A stretch of DNA of 64,000 nt from Synaphobranchus kaupii (GCA_029718625.1 CM056389.1:8921264-8985263), one strand, 5' to 3'; positions 39,901 to 51,976 are shown, numbered from the stretch's first letter. Numbers and translations are program-made. The notes: a model not told the origin generated them from the letters alone.

Positions 39901-42900
39901 TAGCCTATTTGGCAAAAATAGTATCTGAATAAGTTTAATTTGAATCACTATTAGTTTAATCGCTACTGTGCAGCCTAAATGGAATGAAGCAGAAGCCGGT
40001 TCAAATAATTACGCAATCATATGCAAGCTGGATCCTTCAACTACACTGTCTTTTTTATGACCATATTGATAAATCAGACCCAATGTCGAGTACTGAAAGA
40101 CAAAAGTCTTATTTGGTCTTCTCATTTCCGTTAAACTGCTTTGGCCAAGCAGTCAAAACCATGCTTTTCCATATGCAAGGTCAGTGGTTCGATCCCCGCT
40201 TGGTACCAAATGCAAAATAAATTTTTGACAAACGGTACTAATGGGTTTGATCTCTCAGAGAGGAACGACATTCCATCAGATTAATTCTTCACTTTCAAAA
40301 ACCAATTTTTATCCGAATGGAAGCTCAACCACCCAAGTCGAATTTTAGGCTGGCTGGCTGTCTAGGGTCCTGATTTGACCAAATTCTTGTTCATGGTGTC
40401 GTGTACCAAATGAATTTTACAGAGAAAAAAAGAAGAGGAATCCTACAAAGAAATCTGTGATCTTTCCAACGCAAAAAACAGTTTGTTTCTCGCTTTTGTA
40501 GTTTTTGAGATATTAATGTTTAAAGTTGAAAGCGTAAGTCCCATGGAGCTTATAAGTAAATTCATGCAAATTGAATCCAGCCAATCAATCTGAGTTTAGG
40601 TACAATGTTCAATTCATGGGGCTCCCTGTGTTTTCTCTGAAAAGTCTTATTTGGTCAGCTCATTACGGCTAAGCTGCTTTGGCCTAGTTGTCTAAATCGT
40701 GCTTTTCCATGTGTGAGGTCAGTGGTTCAATCCCACCTTGGTAACAAAGGCTAAATTCCTTTTCAACAAAACTATTTAATGATCTTTTCACATTAACCAA
40801 CATCTTTTTATTGCAAAGCTTAAGAAATATCAGAAAATTAATCGTTCATTGTTTCACTTTTTGAAAGTATTAAAACCAGTTAATGCATCTGGGCAACATT
40901 TTAAAATGCACTTGACCTATGCGTTGTGGCTGTGGATGTACATTGTGTAGCCTATTTGGCAAAAATAGTATCTGAATAAGTTTAATTTGAATCACTATTA
41001 GTTTAATCGCTACTGTGCAGCCTAAATGGAATGAAGCAGAAGCCGGTTCAAATAATTACGCAATCATATGCAAGCTGGATCCTTCAACTACACTGTCTTT
41101 TTTATGACCATATTGATAAATCAGACCCAATGTCGAGTACTGAAAGACAAAAGTCTTATTTGGTCTTCTCATTTCCGTTAAACTGCTTTGGCCAAGCAGT
41201 CAAAACCATGCTTTTCCATATGCAAGGTCAGTGGTTCGATCCCCGCTTGGTACCAAATGCAAAATAAATTTTTGACAAACGGTACTAATGGGTTTGATCT
41301 CTCAGAGAGGAACGACATTCCATCAGATTAATTCTTCACTTTCAAAAACCAATTTTTATCCGAATGGAAGCTCAACCACCCAAGTCGAATTTTAGGCTGG
41401 CTGGCTGTCTAGGGTCCTGATTTGACCAAATTCTTGTTCATGGTGTCGTGTACCAAATGAATTTTACAGAGAAAATACAGAAGAGGAATCCTATAGAGAA
41501 ATCTGCGATCTTTCCAACGCAAAAAACGGTTTGTTTCTTTCTTTTGTAGTTTTTGACATATTAATGTTTAAAGTTGAAAACCTAAAAAATTCATGCAAAT
41601 TCCATCCCACCAATCAATCTGAGTTTAGGTACAATGTTCAATTCATGGGGCTCCCTGTGTTTTCTCTGAAAAGTCTTATTTGGTCAGCTCATTACGGCTA
41701 AACTGCTTTGGCCTAGTTGTCTAAATCGTGCTTTTCCATGTGTGAGGTCAGTGGTTCAATCCCACCTTGGTAACAAAGGCTAAATTCCTTTTCAACAAAA
41801 CTATTTAATGATCTTTTCACATTAACCAACATCTTTTTATTGCAAAGCTTAAGAAATATCAGAAAATTAATCGTTCATTGTTTCACTTTTTGAAAGTATT
41901 AAAACCAGTTAATGCATCTGGGCAACATTTTAAAATGCACTTGACCTATGCGTTGTGGCTGTGGATGTACATTGTGTAGCCTATTTGGCAAAAATAGTAT
42001 CTGAATAAGTTGAATTTTAATCACTATTAGTTTAATCGCTACTGTGCAGCCTAAATGGAATGAAGCAGAAGCCGGTTCAAATAATTACGCAATCATACGC
42101 AAGCTGGATCCTTCAACTACACGGTCTTTTTTATGACCATATTGATAAATGAGACCCAATGTCTAGTACTGAAAGACAAAAGTCTTATTTGGTCTTTTCA
42201 TTCCTGTTAAACTGCTTTGGCCAAGCAGTCAAAACCATGCTTTTCCATGCGCAAGATCAGTGGTTCGATCCCCGCTTGGTACCAAAGGCAAAAATCGTTT
42301 TTGACAAACGGTACGAATGGGTTTGATCGCTCAGAGAGGAATGACATTCCATCAGATTAGTTCTTTACTTTCAGAAACCAATTTTTACCTGATTGGAATC
42401 TCACCCACCCAAGTTGAATTTTAGGCTGGCTGGCTGTCTAGGGTCCTGATTTGACCAACTTCTTGTTCATGGTGTCATGTACCAAATTAATTTTACAGAG
42501 AAAAAACAGAAGAGGAATCCTACAGAGAAATCTGTGATCTTTCCAACGCAAAATACGGTTTGTTTCTCGCTTTTGTAGTTTTTGAGATATTAATGTTTAA
42601 AGTTGAAAACGTAAGTCCCATGGAGCTTATAAGTAAATTCATACAAATTCAATCCCACCGATCAATCTGAGTTTGCGTACAATGTTCAATTCATGGGGCT
42701 CCCTGTGTTTTCTCTGAAAAGTCTTATTTGGTCAGTTCATTCTGGATAAACTGCTTTGGCCTAGTGGTCTAAATCGTGCGTTTCCATGTGTGAGGTCAGT
42801 GGTTCGATCCCAGCGTGGTAACAAAGGCTAAATTAATTTTCAACAAAACTATTTAATGTTCTTTTCACATTAACCAACATTTTTTTATTGCAAAGCTTAA

Positions 42901-42971
42901 GAAATTTCACAAAATTAACTGTTCACTGTTTCACTTCTACTTATACCACGTGAAAGTCCACCGATTATTAT

Positions 42972-43480
42972 ATGGTTGACTATAATAATAATAATAATAA
43001 TAAACTTTATTTATATAGCACCTTTCATACAACAAGTAGCAGCCCAAAGTGCTTCACACTAGGGAAATAATAATAAACAGTAAAAACAGGACAATATTAG
43101 AAAAAACAATATAACATTAAATAAACACAATAAAAACTAATAAACTAGGATAGAATAAAATAATAAAATAGGATAAAAACAAAATGCAATAAAACACAAT
43201 GAAATACAATACAATATAGATGTATATTTATAAAACAAGTAAAAGCAAAAGACAAGTAAAAACTAAAATAGGATACAATCAAGGAAAAAAAAAGTGCTAC
43301 ATTTGGTGCCTCTCTGGTCAGGTCAGATATGTAAAGTGATGCTAAACCAGTCAGAGCTTTAAAAACAAGTAAACTCATTTTTAAATCAATTCTAAATTTC
43401 ACGGGCAGCCAATGAAGAGATGCAAGTACAGATGTGATGTGAGCTCTCTTCCTGGTTCATGTCAAGATTCTTGCAGGTGA
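42972..43480 (-). pseudogene. L2-clade LINE 3' fragment
   Basis: The minus strand ends in (ATT)n at 42982-43003, preceded by the usual GCTATATAAATAAAG tail and AGCACTTTGGGCTG. Upstream lies a C-terminal RT-associated block (KFRIDLKMSLLVFKAL and ASLYISDL). 5'-truncated. Confidence 0.75.
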
Positions 43481-43717
43481 GTTTTGCACACGTTGTCGCT
43501 GCTCTATATATTTTTTTTGGAAGGCCAGAGAACAGAGCATTACAGTAGTCTAATCTACTTGTAACAAAGGCATGTATTAACCGTTCAGCATCAGCTTGCG
43601 TGAGGAAAGGCCTTACTTTAGTAATGTTTCACAAATGGAAAAAGGCTACTCTTATTACATTTCTTATATGTGGCAGAAAGATTAGGTCAGCATCCAAGAT
43701 TACACACAGATTCTTAA

Positions 43718-43850
43718 CTTGAGGTTTGCCGTTGCATCACACATTGGTGGTGGTTGAGGCCAATTGCCCCCTCATAATTGTAGAGCGTTTTGAGTATCGA
43801 GAAAGAAGCTATATAAATGCCAGGCATCATTATATTATTATTATCATTGT
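43718..43850 (+). repeat. L2-type 3' tail fragment
   Basis: Contains TTGGTGGTGGTTGAGGC, GTAGAGCGTTTTGAGTATCG and AAGCTATATAAATGC, ending in a short (ATT)n run: a standard fish L2/SINE tail. Confidence 0.65.
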
Positions 43851-43947
43851 AGCTTTCTCCCTTGTTCTTGTGTAGCTTGCTCCCTTGTTCCCTTGTATGC
43901 ATTTGATTAATTTGAAGTGTTAGTTATGAACACTCAGCCAGCAGTGG

Positions 43948-44484
43948 TTGGTAGAAACCGCCCCGCTTCTCAGCCTATTTTTACGCGTGACTGTCTATAG
44001 ACCTCCTGACCCATATTCTGGCTTTATTCATGAATTTGTAGATTTTCTTTCTCATTTAGCTGTAAGTCATGACAAAGTGTTAATATTGGGTGATTTTAAC
44101 CTGCATTTTGAAAATACAGATGATCCTTTTACCTCAGCATTTATGGCCATTTTGGAATCAATTGTTTTCATTCAAAATGTTGTCGGCCCCACACATTATC
44201 GTAATCATACTTTAGACCTGGTCTTAAGTTTTGGTATTGATATTGTTAATGTTAAAATTCACTCACATAATCCTATTGTGTCTGACCATTTCCTCATTAC
44301 TCTGCAGTTAAAATTAGCCCACTCTATAGCATCTGAACTCAGAATGTATACAGGTCGCACTATCACTACCTCCACTACTAGAAACTTTATTCATGTGCTA
44401 CCTGATTACTTTGATTTAGACACTTCATCCAGCTCCCTGTCAACCAATGATCTGGCAGAGGGAAAAAAAACACAAAACCCTTGA
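43948..44484 (+). pseudogene. LINE endonuclease-domain fragment
   Basis: An open stretch of 178 codons with the APE-type endonuclease signature: VYRPPDPYSGF, ILGDFNLHFEN (catalytic-region GDFN), GPTHYRNHTLDLVLS and VSDHFLITLQL (SDH). This is the C-terminal two thirds of an endonuclease domain. The RT that should follow is absent; the TTAA-flanked element starts 14 bases downstream. The first codons are probably not LINE sequence. Confidence 0.8.
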
Positions 44485-44501
44485 AGTACTTGCTCCGTTA
44501 A

Positions 44502-47062
44502 CCTCTTTCTAGCAAGGGAAAAACATACCAAGTTTCGCCTGTTTTCACTAGTGACCAACAAAGCTGTTTATCTCAAAAACTGTAAAGGCTACAAATATGG
44601 TTCATAGCTTTTATTAAAACAGAGAACTGCACTATTATGACTAAGTAGTCATAATTTATATACATACACTTTTTGCTACTTAACTACAACTATTTGTGTA
44701 CAGAAATTGTGAAAAAAAACTATAAAACGGGTACCTACATTCAAATTTCTGATTTTTTACCTGATGAGCTACAAGAGCTATGGAGGAAATAACTCCTCTT
44801 TGTGATTGTGATATTAGGCTACTATAACACTAAATACATTTAAATCTTACATGAAGAATTTAGAGGCAGATTCATAGCCTATTTCCCAATGACCCTCATA
44901 TGATTTGTTAATTATACTAGATGATTACAGTAACGAATAGACTATATGACCGATTTTTAGAAAAGAAAAAAAAGGATCATATGAGGGTCATTGGGAAATA
45001 GGCTACCAATCTGCTATTACAGCAGTAGAAATCTATGGAAGCATATCCGCACCAAAATTCAAATGAAAATGCAAATCAGTGATACATTCGATTTGCGCAA
45101 AACCATGACATAATTCAAATGAAAATGCAAAAGGCCATTTGGGGTTTTCATTTTCAAGTTAATGTACGCACATTATCTGACAATTTGAAAATGTTAATGC
45201 AAATCCATTTCACATTTATTTTTTCTCGCCCTCTATGACAGAACCCTGCCATAATTTAAATGAAAATTAAAAATCACATTAGTATTAGCAGTTTCTTATT
45301 GCAATTGCATGATCCATGACAAAAAGGAAATAATTCAATTCGCCATTTAACATATCGTTTTCATGCTTTGCGGCACAAGAGTGACATAATTCAAATGCAA
45401 TAGCATTGCATCCGTTTACATTATAATTTCCGTGCGGTCATGCAAAAACCCTGCCAAAACTCAAACTGAACATGCAAACTGTCAAAGCGTGCCCATCAAG
45501 GCGGGGCCTCGAAGAAAGGGGCATTACAGGGGACCATCAAACCACCAGATGCCTTGATCCATTTATATACAGTATATGCAAAACCATCGTCAATTGCGTG
45601 TATTTCTTTGATTGATAGCACCATAGGCCTATCTGAAGTTGGAAAAACGCACATCTACCCGCCTCCACTGTGAGTGTGATTTGCTTACCATTGGGTTTTT
45701 AAACTGTCTGTCAAATATTTCAGCCAATAGCGAAGACTCTTATCTTTCATACAAGCCCTCATTCAACACAATGGGTTAGGTTGTCACATAAATACAATTG
45801 CGCGTAAGAGGAGGAGGCGTACAAGCGTAATGTTCCTACCAAGATGGCGCAGAGTGTTTTTAGCTTGTAGCAGCTAGCTACATCCCATTTAGCAAAGAAT
45901 GATTCATTAGGTAAAGGTGGCTGTTCATCTTTTTACTTTACAGTCTCTTTCATACAGTTTTTGGTTAGTTATGTCTAGGTTATTCAGGCATTTCTCTGTG
46001 CAGCAGGTCCTAGCCCGAAGATGTTTTTGCAATGTTGTCTCAGTGATGCTGAGTGGTAAGCAAACATATTTTTTTGCCGGTATACCAGTGCGAATTCACT
46101 GTTATGTATAAAACGAATCCCTCTGAATTAAATGAATATAGCTAACATTACTATATTGTAACAACGGCAAGCTAGCCAGCAAAATTACACATAGCAGCTG
46201 GCTATCTATTTGTGTCTGAGACGAGCTGTTCCAAGTTTCTTTTGAATGAAATGGCGTCTGACGTGTTTGTTTAGAAGTTATTGTTCCACATTAGTAAATT
46301 GTTCTGTATGCAGTACAGCAAGCTGTGCAGGTAAACGAATAAGCAAATTATGCATGACGTAACATGAGGGAGAGATAACATGAGGATGAGTTTGTTGTTG
46401 ATTATTATGCAGGGTTTTATTTTATCTAGGAAACTGGTGGACATTTGAAATCGTTTGCATAAGGTCCGTTTACCTGGACTCATTTCTGGCTAATGGGGCT
46501 CTGATGGAATACAAGATTCACTGTGCTGCTACATGGGTTTGGAGAGCTTTTTGGGGACCATGGGTAGGCTAGTTAGTTGTGTAATATGAAACACACCAAA
46601 GACACATCTAAAAATGAACTTTTATTGCCAGTTATCAAATTTTATTGTAAAACTTAAAAAAAGGAATCATATTGAGACTTTTCTGGAACCTTGCCATTTT
46701 GCACAATTTGGCACAATTTGTGCCAACTTTGGAAACCAAAATGGTTCACCTGAAAAAAAGCTCTGTAGAATTTGAATGGTTTGATATATTGACACCATAT
46801 TTTTAGGTAAAAAATCTGAAATTTGAATGTAGGTACCCGTTTTTTTTGTTTTTTCACAATTTCTGTACATAAATTGTTGTAATTAAGTAGAAAAAAGTGT
46901 CTATATGAATTATGACTGCTTAGTCATAATAGTGCAGTTCTCTGTTTTAATAAAAGCTATGAAACATATTTGTAGTCTTTACAGTTTTTGAGATAAACAG
47001 CTTTGTTGGTCACTAGTAAAAACAGGCGAGAATTGGTATATTTTGCCCTTGGTATTAAGAGG
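44502..47062. mobile_element. 2.56-kb element with about 260-bp inverted ends and TTAA duplications
   Basis: The left arm (44502-44765) and right arm (46800-47062) are imperfect inverted repeats at about 80-85% by eye, both starting CCTCTT. Each is bordered by TTAA (44498-44501 and 47063-47066). TTAA targets are typical of piggyBac and Kolobok-type DNA transposons; the family cannot be fixed without a transposase, and none is seen. Inside is a smaller inverted pair sharing CCTATTTCCCAATGACCCTC (44877 and about 44980-45005) and a mostly unique stretch. Confidence 0.7.
45843..46056 (+). other. Exon-like segment with AAGATGGCG and a splice donor
   Basis: AAGATGGCG (45842-45850), a motif common around vertebrate transcription starts, precedes an ATG at 45971. 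That ATG opens a 28-codon run (MSRLFRHFSVQQVLARR onward) lacking acidic residues and rich in Arg, like a mitochondrial presequence. GTAAGC follows at 46056, a good splice donor. It may be a first exon captured by the element or a host gene start; it may equally be chance. Confidence 0.3.
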
Positions 47063-47097
47063 TTAAATTTTACCCAAAACGCACTTATTTCACCGCA

Positions 47098-47250
47098 GGG
47101 ATCGTAAGGGCTAGGGTTCGTAAGGGTTAGGGTTCGTAACTGCTAGGGTTCGTAAGGGCTAGGGTTCGTAAGGGCAAGGGTTCGTAAGTGTTAGGGTTCG
47201 TAAGGGCCAGTGTTCGTAAGGGCTAGGGTTCATAAGGGCTAGGGTTCGGT
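47098..47250 (+). repeat. 16-bp telomere-like minisatellite
   Basis: About nine degenerate copies of GGGCTAGGGTTCGTAA. It resembles the TTCG/TTAGGG words of the terminal array but has no canonical TTAGGG run. Confidence 0.8.
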
Positions 47251-47594
47251 TAGCGAGACAAAACAATGAACAGCGGGTAATGCTGTTCCAGACTGATCAG
47301 ACTTGGATTCACAGAATAGCAGGGCGAGTAAACACCGACACAGAACTAAACTGTTTAACAAGGCGACTAGACAGGGAACCAGACAGGAACAGAGGTTTCA
47401 GACAAAGAGCATTAACGAACTGGCACAGGACAGAAAACACCGGGTGACTAAATGCAAACATTAATTGGAATCAATTAGGAACCGCGTGCGAATGTATGCG
47501 AGAGTGATTGAACAGAGCGGAGAGTGTGGAATGCAAGCAAAACGGGGGAATGGGATAGGCTGAGAAAGGAGCAGTGAAACAGAGTGATAGAAAC

Positions 47595-47868
47595 GGGGGG
47601 ACACGCCCAACCTGCAGCAACGGGGGGAACACGCCCAACCTGCAGCAACAGGGGGAACACGCCCAACCTGCAGCAACGGGGGGAACACGGACAACCTGCA
47701 GCAACGGGGGGAACACGCCCAACCTGCAGCAACGGGGGGAACACGCCCAACCTGCAGCAACGGGGGGAACACGCCCAACCTGCAGCAACGGGGGGAACAC
47801 GCCCAACCTGCAGCAACGGGGGGAACACGCCCAACCTGCAGCAACGGGGGGAACACGGACAATGGAGA
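47595..47868 (+). repeat. 28-bp minisatellite
   Basis: About ten copies of a 28-bp unit containing CAGCAACGGGGGGAACACG and CCCAACCTG, each with a CTGCAG site. The unit lacks stop codons in several frames, producing long spurious ORFs on both strands. Confidence 0.9.
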
Positions 47869-47929
47869 GACAAACAGGGGGAGAGGGAAAACACGGAGAA
47901 ACAATAGGATGGGAGTGGAATATTACAAA

Positions 47930-48375
47930 GACTTTAGTTTATTTGCAGATAAACCAGAATGAGAGGATCTCACCAGCTCACTCTGACTTAAACAGAAATA
48001 CACAGACATTTATACACACTCCTTACTGATTTGCCACAAGGGGCGTATTCCAAGCTAATAACTAATAGGAGAGGCAGAGGTGTTAATATTCTGGTGTTTA
48101 GACTCTATGTAACCTTCAGCCTTCATCAGGAATGTTCAACAGAAACATCCATCTCACACACTGCCTGTCTCTTGCAGAAATGAAAGATAAAGATACAGAG
48201 CCTGCTTGAGGCCTAGCAGGCCTAGCTCATGTGTTTGCATAGAGTATATGTTTAATTACTTAATTCAATACAATTTATCTACTAATAATCAAAACTATAA
48301 TAAATGTTTAATAATAATCATGTGATTGTCTCCATGTTAATACACACATATTGTAAAACAGAAAATTCCTTCACA
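47930..48375 (-). repeat. 3' LTR of the provirus
   Basis: About 80-85% identical by eye to 53755-54187 over its length, with the last 150 bp nearly identical. In element sense it begins TGTGAAGG directly after the polypurine tract. The U5 end is uncertain; compared with the other LTR it seems to lack about 80 bp. Confidence 0.75.
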
Positions 48376-48389
48376 TTTCCCTCCTTTTA
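48376..48389 (-). promoter_or_regulatory. Polypurine tract
   Basis: The minus strand reads TAAAAGGAGGGAAA immediately before the TGTG that starts the 3' LTR. This is the expected position for plus-strand priming and fixes the LTR edge. Confidence 0.75.
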
Positions 48390-48802
48390 TCATTCTATGA
48401 TAACAACCAATTTTCTGATACAATATTAAGTGATTCAGTTTAATAACACTATGAATGATTACATGATTATCACAATGGTCATGGATGGATATGTGCGATG
48501 CATTACTCCAATACCCAGGGGGAACCGAAAAACAGACTCAGGACTTATATGAGACAAAACTGGCATAAAGCCAGGAAACCCAATCAAATTCCGGAAAAAA
48601 TAATTCCCCGACTCCTTAGGGCAGCCGAGCGTCGCTCCCAGATACCAACAGATACACGCCATAACACTCCATCAGTCATTGAATGATTCCTTTACCTTTG
48701 ATTAATAACATTTCATTATAGAGAAAACAAAATCATAGTCAGTTATAAGGAAAAGTGTTCATTATAAATGTACTACTGATTATTTTAACATACATAACAT
48801 CA

Positions 48803-50640
48803 CTACTTATCAATAGTAAGTATGAAAGAAAAAGAAAGATTTAAAAAAAAAACATCATGTAATGGAGACTTATGCACAACTCTTGAAATCTCGACCTTTA
48901 AACTCTTCACATTACAATACTGTCTGTTTTCCACCAAACACGTGGCAGGGTGAGTACACACCCAGCCTATATACTTTATAGGGGTGTCAGTAAAAATCAG
49001 GGAGTTGTCAGAGAAGGAATGCATTATCTTGTTCAGGATCAGGAGCATGGAGTTGGAGGTACTGACCTATAGCAGCTTGAGTCAGGAATCACATATGTGG
49101 AATCATATAAGGCAATGAGGGCGCAAACTCCACTCTAGTCAGGGGGGAGAGCAGAGTGCCCACAAAGCCAATACCAATCAGATAACAACCGTCTCCCAAG
49201 GCGAGAGGATGGCATTGTTCCGGAACAGTTTGCAATTTGTGTGCTATTCCAGGGCAATGAGATTGCGTGTGACCAGTTCTTCCTGCACATATCAGTAACC
49301 ATGGCAGGGTTGTTTCTACAAGGGCTACGCAAACAGTCAAAACATTTATCCAGCTGTATGGGCGGACAGTCACGAGAAACCGTTTCACACTGATCATTGT
49401 CTAATTCAGTGGTTCTCAACCCTGGTCCTGGGGACCCCCTGTGTATACTGGTTTTCGTTCCAACCACAATTGCAATACCAGAATTTTAACAAGCTGTTTT
49501 TTTTTTTAATTAGGTGTTTTTATTGTATAGAGAGAACACTTTAAACTCTTTACTCTCTTAAGCCACGTTATGTTAGCAATAGCTATGCATGCTTGGAAGA
49601 AAAAAAATCCCATGTTCGTTATGCTTATTGTGTTATATTGCAAACAATTACAAAGAAGAGGTAAGAACTCAGGTGAATAGGCTCCTAATTAGGTAATTGA
49701 ACACAAGTTTAAGTTCCTTCATAATTTTTTCCTTAAACTTGTTAACACAATGCAGGTTTGGCTCGTTATCATTTGCTTTGTCTTTGAATTCTTCATTATT
49801 TACCAAACGGTTAGTTTTAATGGCCATGTGTCCACAATTTCACCAATTATGAGCCAATTGATTCACCTCAGTCTTTAATTTGATCAGTTAAAACATTTTT
49901 TACCTCCTTTTAATTGTTTACAATACAGCACAATGTCAATATTGGACTTTTATTCTTCATGGCATGCATAGCTATTACTAACATAATGTGGCTTAAGAAT
50001 GTAAATAATCCCTCTAAACATTACAAACACCTAATTAAGAAAAATTAACAGCTTGTTAAAATTCAAGTATTGCAATTGTGGTTGGAACGAAAACCAGCAT
50101 ACACAGGGGGTCCCCAGGACCAGGGTTGAGAACCACTGGTCTAATTGACCTAGCACATTAGAGCCGTTACCTATAACACACATTCCAAACTTCATACTAT
50201 GTTTAAGTACGACTGGACCGGGCATTTTCCATGACACCTGTAGCCATGCTAGGTAATCTTTCAGGAAAAAAACATTTTTATTGACTACTGGGGAATGCAA
50301 ACCTGACAGATTTAATGGCACAGAGAAGTTAGCTTCATTCCACCATTTTCCCATACCTGGGTGAGCACTCAGTCCCATCAAGCACACTGAGCGCTCGTCA
50401 GTCAGATTCTGTACCTGTCGAAGAGGGCCTGTTTTTAGGGCTTTTAGTCATTACAGCTGTACCGCTTGGCTCACTGGTGTTGTTGTAGAGTGTCTCATGA
50501 ATCAGGATGATGGGCAGAACGATGATGAGGCCTAGTAGAAATAGGCCTACCTCGAGGCTGCAGCCTGCTCTTCTGAAGGGGTTGTACCCCTCGGTTTTCC
50601 TGCTGTGGTGTGGCATGTTAGGAGCTGACATTACCGTCAC
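48803..50640 (-). pseudogene. Envelope-like fragments, interrupted by a MITE
   Basis: A first segment (50640-50398) has one hydrophobic stretch (VGLFLLGLIIVLPIILI), fitting an env leader or anchor. Segments at 50387-50150 and 49470-49100 have Cys- and Asn-X-Ser/Thr-rich sequence of surface-glycoprotein type, and 49048-48803 may continue it. The coding line is broken by the hAT MITE (49407-50138) and by frameshifts. Identification rests on position after integrase and composition, so it is moderate. Confidence 0.5.
49407..50138. mobile_element. hAT-type MITE (732 bp) inside the provirus
   Basis: Perfect 8-bp duplication GTCTAATT on both sides (49399-49406 and 50139-50146). The inverted ends start CAGTGGTTCTCAACCCTGG and are near perfect for about 100 bp. 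A further inner inverted pair (TAAGCCACGTTATGTTAG near 49560, its complement near 49980) makes most of the element fold back. Noncoding. Confidence 0.9.
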
Positions 50641-50779
50641 GTGCTCCTTGAAGTGAGTTCTTAAACTCTGTGAGAACTAAGTTGGTTCTCTTTGATTTTT
50701 AAACTCAGTGAGAAAGAAGTTGGTTCTCTTTGAGTTTTTAAACTCCGTGAGAACAAAGTCATCCCTGCGCATCGATCTT

Positions 50780-51476
50780 TCACCCTTATCCCTCCCTGGA
50801 GCCCTTTTGCAGTGGCTGGCGTGAACCCAAGAGCCTCCACCTGGTCTGGTGCCACTTCTTCCTTCTGAAGTCTTTCATCACCACCCAATCTCCTGGCTGC
50901 AGGTCATGCAGAGGGCCGCTGGCTGGCTCTGGGAGAGCTGCTTTCACCTGTTGATGCACAGATCTCAGAACATTGGTTAGCTAAACACAGTAACTTACCA
51001 TGCGAGTGTCAGCTAGCTCTTTGTCCAGCATCAGCCCTGGGGGGTGACATCCAGTCCTCATGGGTCACCCTGTGATCACCTCATATGGCGACAACCCTGT
51101 AACAGCGTGGACCCTCCCCCCGCATACCTGTAAGGACAATTGGCAGGGCCTGGACCCAATCCAGACCTGCCTCTGCCATCACTTTGGTTAACCGGTTCTT
51201 CATGGTTCCATTTGCCCTCTCTACCGCCCCCCCCCACTCTGAGGGTGGTAAGCACAATGGAATTTCAACCTGATCCCCACGAGAAACATTTGTTGTCAGG
51301 TTATAATCCAGTCCACTGTGCGCGTCGTACTTTTCTGTAAGTCTCTCAAGTAAATCATTAGCAGTTTCACAGTAGTGGAAAATTAGGCTGAAGGACACAG
51401 GGCAGTCCAAACCCCAGTTAATTTTGTTTAAACTTGCAAGCTGTGTTACATCGGGATACAAAGAACGTCTCTCCAC
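50780..51476 (-). pseudogene. Retroviral integrase fragment
   Basis: The minus strand shows GGAVERANGTMKNRL and WVQALPIVL (integrase core with the catalytic-region Glu neighbourhood), and further on PGDWVVMKDFRRKKWHQTRW, the C-terminal beta-barrel region, in another frame. The N-terminal part of integrase, and all of RT, RNase H and protease, are missing. Confidence 0.75.
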
Positions 51477-51524
51477 AGTAGATTTATTTTTATTTTCTCC
51501 CTTTTTAGTCTGTTTTTCCTGCCT

Positions 51525-51900
51525 TCATTTTGATTCTTTTTCCCACAAATCTACTGCATCCCAGTCGGGTTTCCATTTGAATCTATTATTACAATTTTTA
51601 ATCTCATATAACCGTAGCCGCATTTTTAGGTTGTCAATCTGATTTGGGCTTAAAGAGCCTTTTTTAGGGAAACCTAATTTTTCCCATTTAATACGTTGGT
51701 GTGTGGTTGCCGGACCATATTTGACATGCATTATTTTCATTGGACCCATAAATTCCGAGTCCTGTTCCTTAAAATTTTTCAAACCCATTGTCGTGTGTTT
51801 GCCCCACCACCAATGCCTTATTCATTTTAAGGTTCTAGTTTTTTTTATTAGTGCACCAATTTTAGTCAGAATCAGTTTCAGATTCTTCACTATCTTTTAT
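51525..51900 (-). pseudogene. Gag-like fragment
   Basis: An open stretch of 87 codons with LGFPKKGSLSPNQIDNLKMR and a W-rich C-terminal part, resembling matrix/capsid-junction sequences of fish endogenous retroviruses. Its place between the leader and integrase fits gag. Confidence 0.45.
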
Positions 51901-51937
51901 TACTGCCTTTTCTTTTTGTTTTAACCAATCACCTCTA

Positions 51938-51967
51938 TCATATATATATATATATATATATATATAG
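51938..51967. repeat. (TA)n microsatellite
   Basis: About 14 TA dinucleotides just left of the Tc1-type palindrome, whose TA target lies nearby (51975-51976). Confidence 0.9.
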
Positions 51968-51976
51968 ATATACGTA

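Larger units (their letters stand above)
32930..42938. repeat. Tandem satellite with units of about 1,047 bp
   Basis: Nine and a half head-to-tail units. The common anchor ATGAAGCAGAAGCCGG occurs at 33693, 34742, 35793, 36840, 37887, 38935, 39984, 41031 and 42060 (steps 1049, 1051, 1047, 1047, 1048, 1049, 1047, 1029). Central units (about 35.4-41.4 kb) are nearly identical; edge units are more diverged. Each unit is an old dimer. Both halves share AAAGTCTTATTTG, CTGCTTTGGCC, AGGTCAGTGGTTC and a following A/T-rich tail, but otherwise differ strongly. No coding capacity is supported. Confidence 0.95.

Noticed and set aside
32930..42938. CRISPR-like or rDNA-like array
   Set aside because: Units are contiguous without spacers and show no rRNA sequence. 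The eukaryotic context makes CRISPR irrelevant.
47461..48029. Overlapping repeat ORFs on both strands at the 28-bp minisatellite
   Set aside because: The unit has no stops in several frames and a length not divisible by three. There is no start context or homology.
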